From Promicromonospora sp. Populi (GTDB taxonomy: Bacteria > Actinomycetota > Actinomycetes > Actinomycetales > Cellulomonadaceae): DNA of 64,000 bases. Below, in pieces: positions 60,407 through 64,000 of the stretch. How positions within the stretch are numbered: position 1 is the first letter of the stretch; the number at the start of each line of letters is the position of its first letter. A program made the translations under genes and the position numbers. The stretch lies in assembly GCF_041081105.1 (NCBI RefSeq), contig NZ_CP163528.1, positions 5,022,001 to 5,086,000 of the forward strand, written 5' to 3'. The notes below the pieces were generated by a model. It ran no database searches. It saw only the letters and a program-made list of their open reading frames with translations, and was not told where the DNA came from.

Positions 60407-62002
60407 ATGACCTTCACACCGGTGACCGACGTCGAACGCCCGAGAGCACGCCGAGCCGTTGACCTGCGCAGACCCGGCCTGGTGGTGCTGATCGGCGTCA
60501 TGCTGGCCACCCTGGCCCCGGTGAGCCTGAGCTCGGCCACCGCGTCCTCGCAGCCGCCGCCAGCGCCGTCGTCGTCGGTGAGCTGGGGCGAGTGCCCGAC
60601 CGAGGTCGCCGCGCCGGGGCTGGAGTGCGGCACGCTCGACGTGCCGCTGGACTACAGCGACCCGGACGGGCGGACTATCGAGGTAGCGATCTCGCGCCTG
60701 GCGAGCACCAACCTGGACGCGCGCCGCGGAGTGCTGCTGACCAACACCGGCGGACCCGGCGGCGAGGGGTTGGCCTACCCGGCCGGCCTGCGCGACTTCC
60801 TCAAGCTGCCGCAGGACCTGCTGGACCAGTACGACGTGATCGGGATGGACCCGCGCGGTGTCGGCCACAGCACGCCCGTGACCTGCGACCTGAGCCCGCT
60901 GGAGCACCCGACCAACATCCCGATGTACGCGCGGAACGCGGCCGACGTGCGCGACGAGGCGACGCGGGTGGCCGCCGTCGCGCAGAAGTGCGGGGAGTCG
61001 CCCACGGCGTCGTTGCTGCCGCACATCACCACTGCCAACACCGCGCGCGACATGGACCGGGTCCGCGAGGCGCTCGGTGAGTCGAAGATCTCCTACTTCG
61101 GCATCTCCTACGGCACCTACCTGGGCTCGGTCTACACCACGCTGTTCCCGGAGCGCAGCGACCGGTTCCTGCTCGACAGCGCGACCGGCCCGGGCGGCTG
61201 GGACGCCTCGTTCTCCCGGCTGTTCGGCGAGGGCGTCCAGGACCGGTTCCCGGACTTCGCGAAGTTCGTCGCCGCGCACCCCGAGTACGGGCTGGGCCGG
61301 ACCCCTGCCCAGGTGCAGGCGAAGTACTTCGAGCTCGCCGCGCGGCTGGACAAGACGCCCAGCCCGGACGGCTACACCGGCGCCGCGTTCCGCTTCGTCA
61401 CGTTCGCCGCCTTCTACTACGACAGCAGCCTGCCCGGGCTGGCCGAGACCTGGCAGGCCCTCGACACCGGCGAGCCGGTGCCGGTCGCCGCGGCCGTATC
61501 CGGAGAAGAGTCGCTCGCGACGGCGCCCGACGCCGGGCCGGCGGCGCCGTCGGCCGGTGCGATACCCGCTGACAACTACATCGCCAGCCAGCTGCACGTG
61601 ATCTGCAACGACTCCGACTGGCCCGAGAGCGTCTGGTCCTACCGGCTCAACGTCACGATCGACCGGTTCCGGTACCCAATGTTCGGCGCAGCCGGGGCGA
61701 ACATCACGCCGTGCGCGTTCTGGCCGTCCGAGCCGACCGAGCCGCCGGTGAAGATCACCGACGAGGGGCCGGCGAACGTCCTGATCGTGCAGAACCTTCG
61801 CGACCCGGCGACGCCGCTGTCCGGGGCGCTGGAGCTCCGGCGGGCGTTCGGGGACCGGGCCCGGATCGTCACGGCCGACGAGGGTGGGCACCTGACCTAC
61901 CTGCGGCTGGGCAACACGTGCCTCGATGACATCGCCACCGAGTTCCTCCGCACCGGGGAGCGGCCCGAGCAGGACGTCGCGTGCGGCGACTCGCCCGACT
62001 GA
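60407..62002 (+). CDS. Secreted S33-family alpha/beta-hydrolase (tripeptidyl aminopeptidase-like)
   Basis: 531 residues from ATG 60407. Signal peptide: basic stretch RARRAVDLRRPG, hydrophobic LVVLIGVMLATLAPVSL, cleavage near SSATASS. Features of SlpD/SlpE-type peptidases: ECGTLDVPLDYSDPDG, NTGGPGGEGLAY (oxyanion), GMDPRGVGHS, GISYGTYLG (nucleophile Ser234), C-terminal NLRDPATPLSGA (Asp) and DEGGHLTYLRLGNTC (His). These enzymes remove N-terminal tripeptides from exported proteins. A GTGAC-N5-GTCAC palindrome at 60309-60323 may be its operator. Confidence 0.88.
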   Translation: MTFTPVTDVERPRARRAVDLRRPGLVVLIGVMLATLAPVSLSSATASSQPPPAPSSSVSWGECPTEVAAPGLECGTLDVPLDYSDPDGRTIEVAISRLASTNLDARRGVLLTNTGGPGGEGLAYPAGLRDFLKLPQDLLDQYDVIGMDPRGVGHSTPVTCDLSPLEHPTNIPMYARNAADVRDEATRVAAVAQKCGESPTASLLPHITTANTARDMDRVREALGESKISYFGISYGTYLGSVYTTLFPERSDRFLLDSATGPGGWDASFSRLFGEGVQDRFPDFAKFVAAHPEYGLGRTPAQVQAKYFELAARLDKTPSPDGYTGAAFRFVTFAAFYYDSSLPGLAETWQALDTGEPVPVAAAVSGEESLATAPDAGPAAPSAGAIPADNYIASQLHVICNDSDWPESVWSYRLNVTIDRFRYPMFGAAGANITPCAFWPSEPTEPPVKITDEGPANVLIVQNLRDPATPLSGALELRRAFGDRARIVTADEGGHLTYLRLGNTCLDDIATEFLRTGERPEQDVACGDSPD

Positions 62003-62010
62003 TCCAGGTC

Positions 62011-62062
62011 TTGAAGCCTGCCGCCGATGGGGTTAGCCTGTTATTCATCAGGTGGTGAATTA
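62011..62062 (+). promoter_or_regulatory. Promoter and overlapping palindromic operator of the FAD monooxygenase
   Basis: -35 TTGAAG (62011-62016), 17-bp spacer, -10 TAGCCT (62034-62039), followed by the imperfect palindrome TTATTCATCAGGTGGTGAAT (62041-62060, extending to 62062), in which 16 of 22 positions are symmetric. The palindrome covers the expected transcription start, so a repressor bound there would block initiation. No regulator gene is adjacent within the window. Confidence 0.5.
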
Positions 62063-62084
62063 CGAGCGGACGGGGCTGGTCCAG

Positions 62085-63788
62085 ATGGCGGAGCGAGTAG
62101 ATCCGGTGCTGGTTGTCGGCGCGGGACCGACGGGTTTGACCATGGCCAACGAGCTGGCGCGGCACGGTACGCCGGTGCGGATCATCGATCGCGCACCGGC
62201 GCCGGCCACGACGTCGCGCGCGCTGGTGGTCATGCCGCGCACCCTGGAGATCTTCGACGACATGGGCGTGGTCGACGCGGCGCTGGCGGCCGGCAACCCG
62301 GCGCCGAACCTCACCATCATGTTCAGCGGCAACAAGAAGGTGCACCTGGACCTCGTCGACCTGCTGACCGGTCCGCGCAACCACACCGAGTACTCCGTGC
62401 TGCGCACCCTGTCGCAGACCGACACCGAGCACCTGCTGACCGAGGCGCTCGCCGGGCGGGGGGTCGAGGTCGAACGCGGTATGGCGGTGACCGACCTGAC
62501 CCAGGACGGCGACGGCGTGACCGTGTCGCTGCGCACCGCGGACGGATCGACCGAGACCGTGCGCTGCCGGTGGCTCGTGGCGTGCGACGGCGCGCACAGC
62601 GCGGTCCGCAAGGCGATCGGCATGCCGTTCGAGGGCTCCACCTATCCCGACGAGTTCATCATGGCCGACGCCAAGCTGGACTGGGAGCTGCCGGACGGCG
62701 ACCTCTACGGCTTCCCCAGCCCCGCGGGGATCTTCGCGGCCTTCTCCATGCCGGGCGAGAACCGGTTCCGCATCTTCGGCAACGTCAAGCCCGGCCCCGA
62801 GGGTCCCAGTGCCGAGTACAGCGAGCCCACCCACGAAGAGTTCCAGGCGATGATCGACGAGCGGGTGCCCTACCCGGCCAAGGTCGTCGAGGAGTACTGG
62901 GTGACCCGCTACCGGGTGCACCGGCGCGGCGTGCCGCGATACCGGGACGGCCGGGTCTTCCTGGTCGGCGACGCCGCACACGTGCACAGCCCGGCGGGCG
63001 CTCAGGGCATGAACACCGGCATCCAGGATGCCTACAACCTGGCGTGGAAGCTCGCCCTCGTAGTGCGCGGCATCGCCGAGGAAGCGCTGCTGGACAGCTA
63101 CCACGCCGACCGGCACCCGATCGGCTTGCGGCTGCTGAAGACCACCGACCGGATGTTCGGCGTGATCGCCGGGCAGAACCGGCTGGCCAGGCTGGCCCGT
63201 GGCCGGCTGGCACCGCAGCTTGCCACCCGCCTGCTGACGCGGCCCGTCCGACGGCGGCTGCTCGGCGCCCTCTCCCAGCTCCGGCTGAGCTATCCGGACA
63301 GCCCGCTCAACACCGAGACCGGTTCGGGCTGGGAAGACGCCCCGGCCCCGGGCGACCGGGCGCGGGAGGCAGACGTGCTCATCGACCGCGAGCCAGGGCG
63401 CATCCACGACGTGCTGCGCGGCACGCAGCACACGGTGCTGCTGTTCACCGGGCTGGACGAGGGGGCGCGCCCGGCCGTGGAGCTGAACCGGATCGCCGAG
63501 CGTATCGAGCGCGCGTACCCGGAGCTGGTCAAGGCCCGCGTGGTCAGTGCGGAGCGGTTCGCCGACCATCCGACGACGCTCGGCGACCCGGACCGGTCGG
63601 CCCACCGGCAGTACGGCGTCGAACGGGCGAGCACGTTCGTCGTCCGACCCGACGGGTACGTCGCCTACCGCGGCCACCCGGTGGACGCCGAGGCGCTGCT
63701 GGCCGACCTGGCGGCCCGCCTGCCGGGTGCGGCGTCGGCCGCCGAAGCAGGACTGGGGGACCGCGCCAGGGCCCAGAACAATGCGTGA
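62085..63788 (+). CDS. FAD-dependent aromatic-type monooxygenase
   Basis: 567 residues from ATG 62085; GTG codons at 62052/62055 are less likely since they lie in the operator palindrome. FAD site VLVVGAGPTGLTMANELARH (GAGPTG at 12-17), DG motif LVACDGAHSAVRK (Asp near 167), GD motif FLVGDAAHVHSPAGAQGMNT (~292-311). A thioredoxin-like C-terminal domain (TFVVRPDGYVAYRGHPVD) completes a class-A flavoprotein hydroxylase resembling pentachlorophenol or phenol/polyketide hydroxylases. It hydroxylates an aromatic or polycyclic substrate with NAD(P)H and O2; the substrate is unknown. Confidence 0.88.
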   Translation: MAERVDPVLVVGAGPTGLTMANELARHGTPVRIIDRAPAPATTSRALVVMPRTLEIFDDMGVVDAALAAGNPAPNLTIMFSGNKKVHLDLVDLLTGPRNHTEYSVLRTLSQTDTEHLLTEALAGRGVEVERGMAVTDLTQDGDGVTVSLRTADGSTETVRCRWLVACDGAHSAVRKAIGMPFEGSTYPDEFIMADAKLDWELPDGDLYGFPSPAGIFAAFSMPGENRFRIFGNVKPGPEGPSAEYSEPTHEEFQAMIDERVPYPAKVVEEYWVTRYRVHRRGVPRYRDGRVFLVGDAAHVHSPAGAQGMNTGIQDAYNLAWKLALVVRGIAEEALLDSYHADRHPIGLRLLKTTDRMFGVIAGQNRLARLARGRLAPQLATRLLTRPVRRRLLGALSQLRLSYPDSPLNTETGSGWEDAPAPGDRAREADVLIDREPGRIHDVLRGTQHTVLLFTGLDEGARPAVELNRIAERIERAYPELVKARVVSAERFADHPTTLGDPDRSAHRQYGVERASTFVVRPDGYVAYRGHPVDAEALLADLAARLPGAASAAEAGLGDRARAQNNA

Positions 63789-63868
63789 CTGAATGGCGCG
63801 GGGCAAGCCCAGGAGCCGAATTGGCATGGTCAAGACCACCTCGACCTAGGATAAACTCGGCACGCTTT

Positions 63869-63945
63869 GCCTCCGTAGCTCAGTTGGATAGAGCGGGTCC
63901 CTTCTAATGACTAGGTCGCGGGTTCGAATCCTGCCGGGGGCACCA
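63869..63945 (+). tRNA. tRNA-Arg (TCT)
   Basis: Acceptor GCCTCCG/CGGGGGC (one T-G pair), D-arm GCTC/GAGC, anticodon loop CTTCTAA (anticodon TCT), variable AGGTC, T-arm GCGGG-TTCGAAT-CCTGC, A73 and encoded CCA. The anticodon stem GGTCC/TGACT has a C31-T39 mismatch and a G27-T43 wobble, leaving only three Watson-Crick pairs. Either a tolerated variant or an early sign of decay. Confidence 0.88.
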
Positions 63946-64000
63946 CACAGATGGGAACGGACGTAGCCGGGTCTGCGGCTGACGTGTCCGGTGCGGCAGA

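Overview
The window is very G+C-rich, with dense, strongly GC3-biased genes, many GTG/TTG starts and four-base ATGA/GTGA/TTGA overlaps. The content is typical of Actinobacteria: oligoribonuclease, the GlnX/GlnH/PknG locus, ActP with a DUF485 partner, and XRE-DUF5753 with DUF6879. By gene content it is most likely a chromosomal segment of a member of the Micrococcales, plausibly Promicromonosporaceae or Cellulomonadaceae; that placement is inference. Two tRNA genes are present (His at 29.2 kb, Arg at 63.9 kb). No phage, insertion sequence or CRISPR array was recognised.

Layout. 0-4.6 kb: a large secreted metallophosphoesterase (5' end cut by the window) translationally coupled to a HupE/UreJ-type membrane protein. 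4.6-9.2 kb: an accessory stretch with an AbiE-type toxin-antitoxin pair (perfect 17-bp inverted repeat at its promoter), a TetR/hydrolase divergent pair and a VapBC-like operon. 9.2-14.6 kb: trmB, DUF485-actP acetate uptake and an OafA-like acyltransferase. 14.5-19.4 kb: a formate/oxalate-type cluster (FdhF/YdeP-family molybdoenzyme, FdhD, OFA-family transporter with a 46-residue membrane partner). 19.7-24.5 kb: Tex, a HigBA-like pair and a flavin disulfide-reductase-like protein. 24.6-28.2 kb: a glycine-betaine/osmoprotectant ABC transporter. 28.3-34.8 kb: ATP-grasp protein, tRNA-His, orn, an ECF-type sigma factor with a hydrolase, and an ArsR-like regulator with an MFS exporter.

34.8-47.0 kb is the most distinctive region: ten minus-strand genes, eight of the nine junctions being four-base stop/start overlaps or gaps under 30 bp. 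In transcription order they are telA-like, a 188-residue unknown, a CbbX-like AAA+ ATPase, glnX, glnH, a 367-residue unknown, pknG, a PP2C phosphatase, a von Willebrand A protein and an FHA protein. This joins the known GlnX-GlnH-PknG amino-acid-sensing module to a TerY-type vWA/phosphatase/kinase set plus TelA, AAA+ and FHA components. Three of the proteins (kinase, phosphatase, FHA) share N-terminal zinc ribbons. I regard this as the candidate under-described system of the window.

47.2-52.4 kb: a peptide/nickel-type ABC importer operon. 52.4-52.8 kb: a noncoding gap with a 17-copy, 7-bp tandem repeat. 52.8-56.7 kb: lipoprotein, HAD phosphatase, a three-gene XRE-DUF5753/DUF6879/small-protein module and a DUF6228 protein. 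56.6-59.5 kb: an ATP-dependent DNA ligase beside a YcaQ-like (HTH_42) putative DNA glycosylase. 59.5-64 kb: TPR membrane protein, secreted S33 peptidase, FAD monooxygenase with a promoter/operator, and tRNA-Arg(TCT). Three convergent gene pairs overlap at their 3' ends with no space for a terminator.
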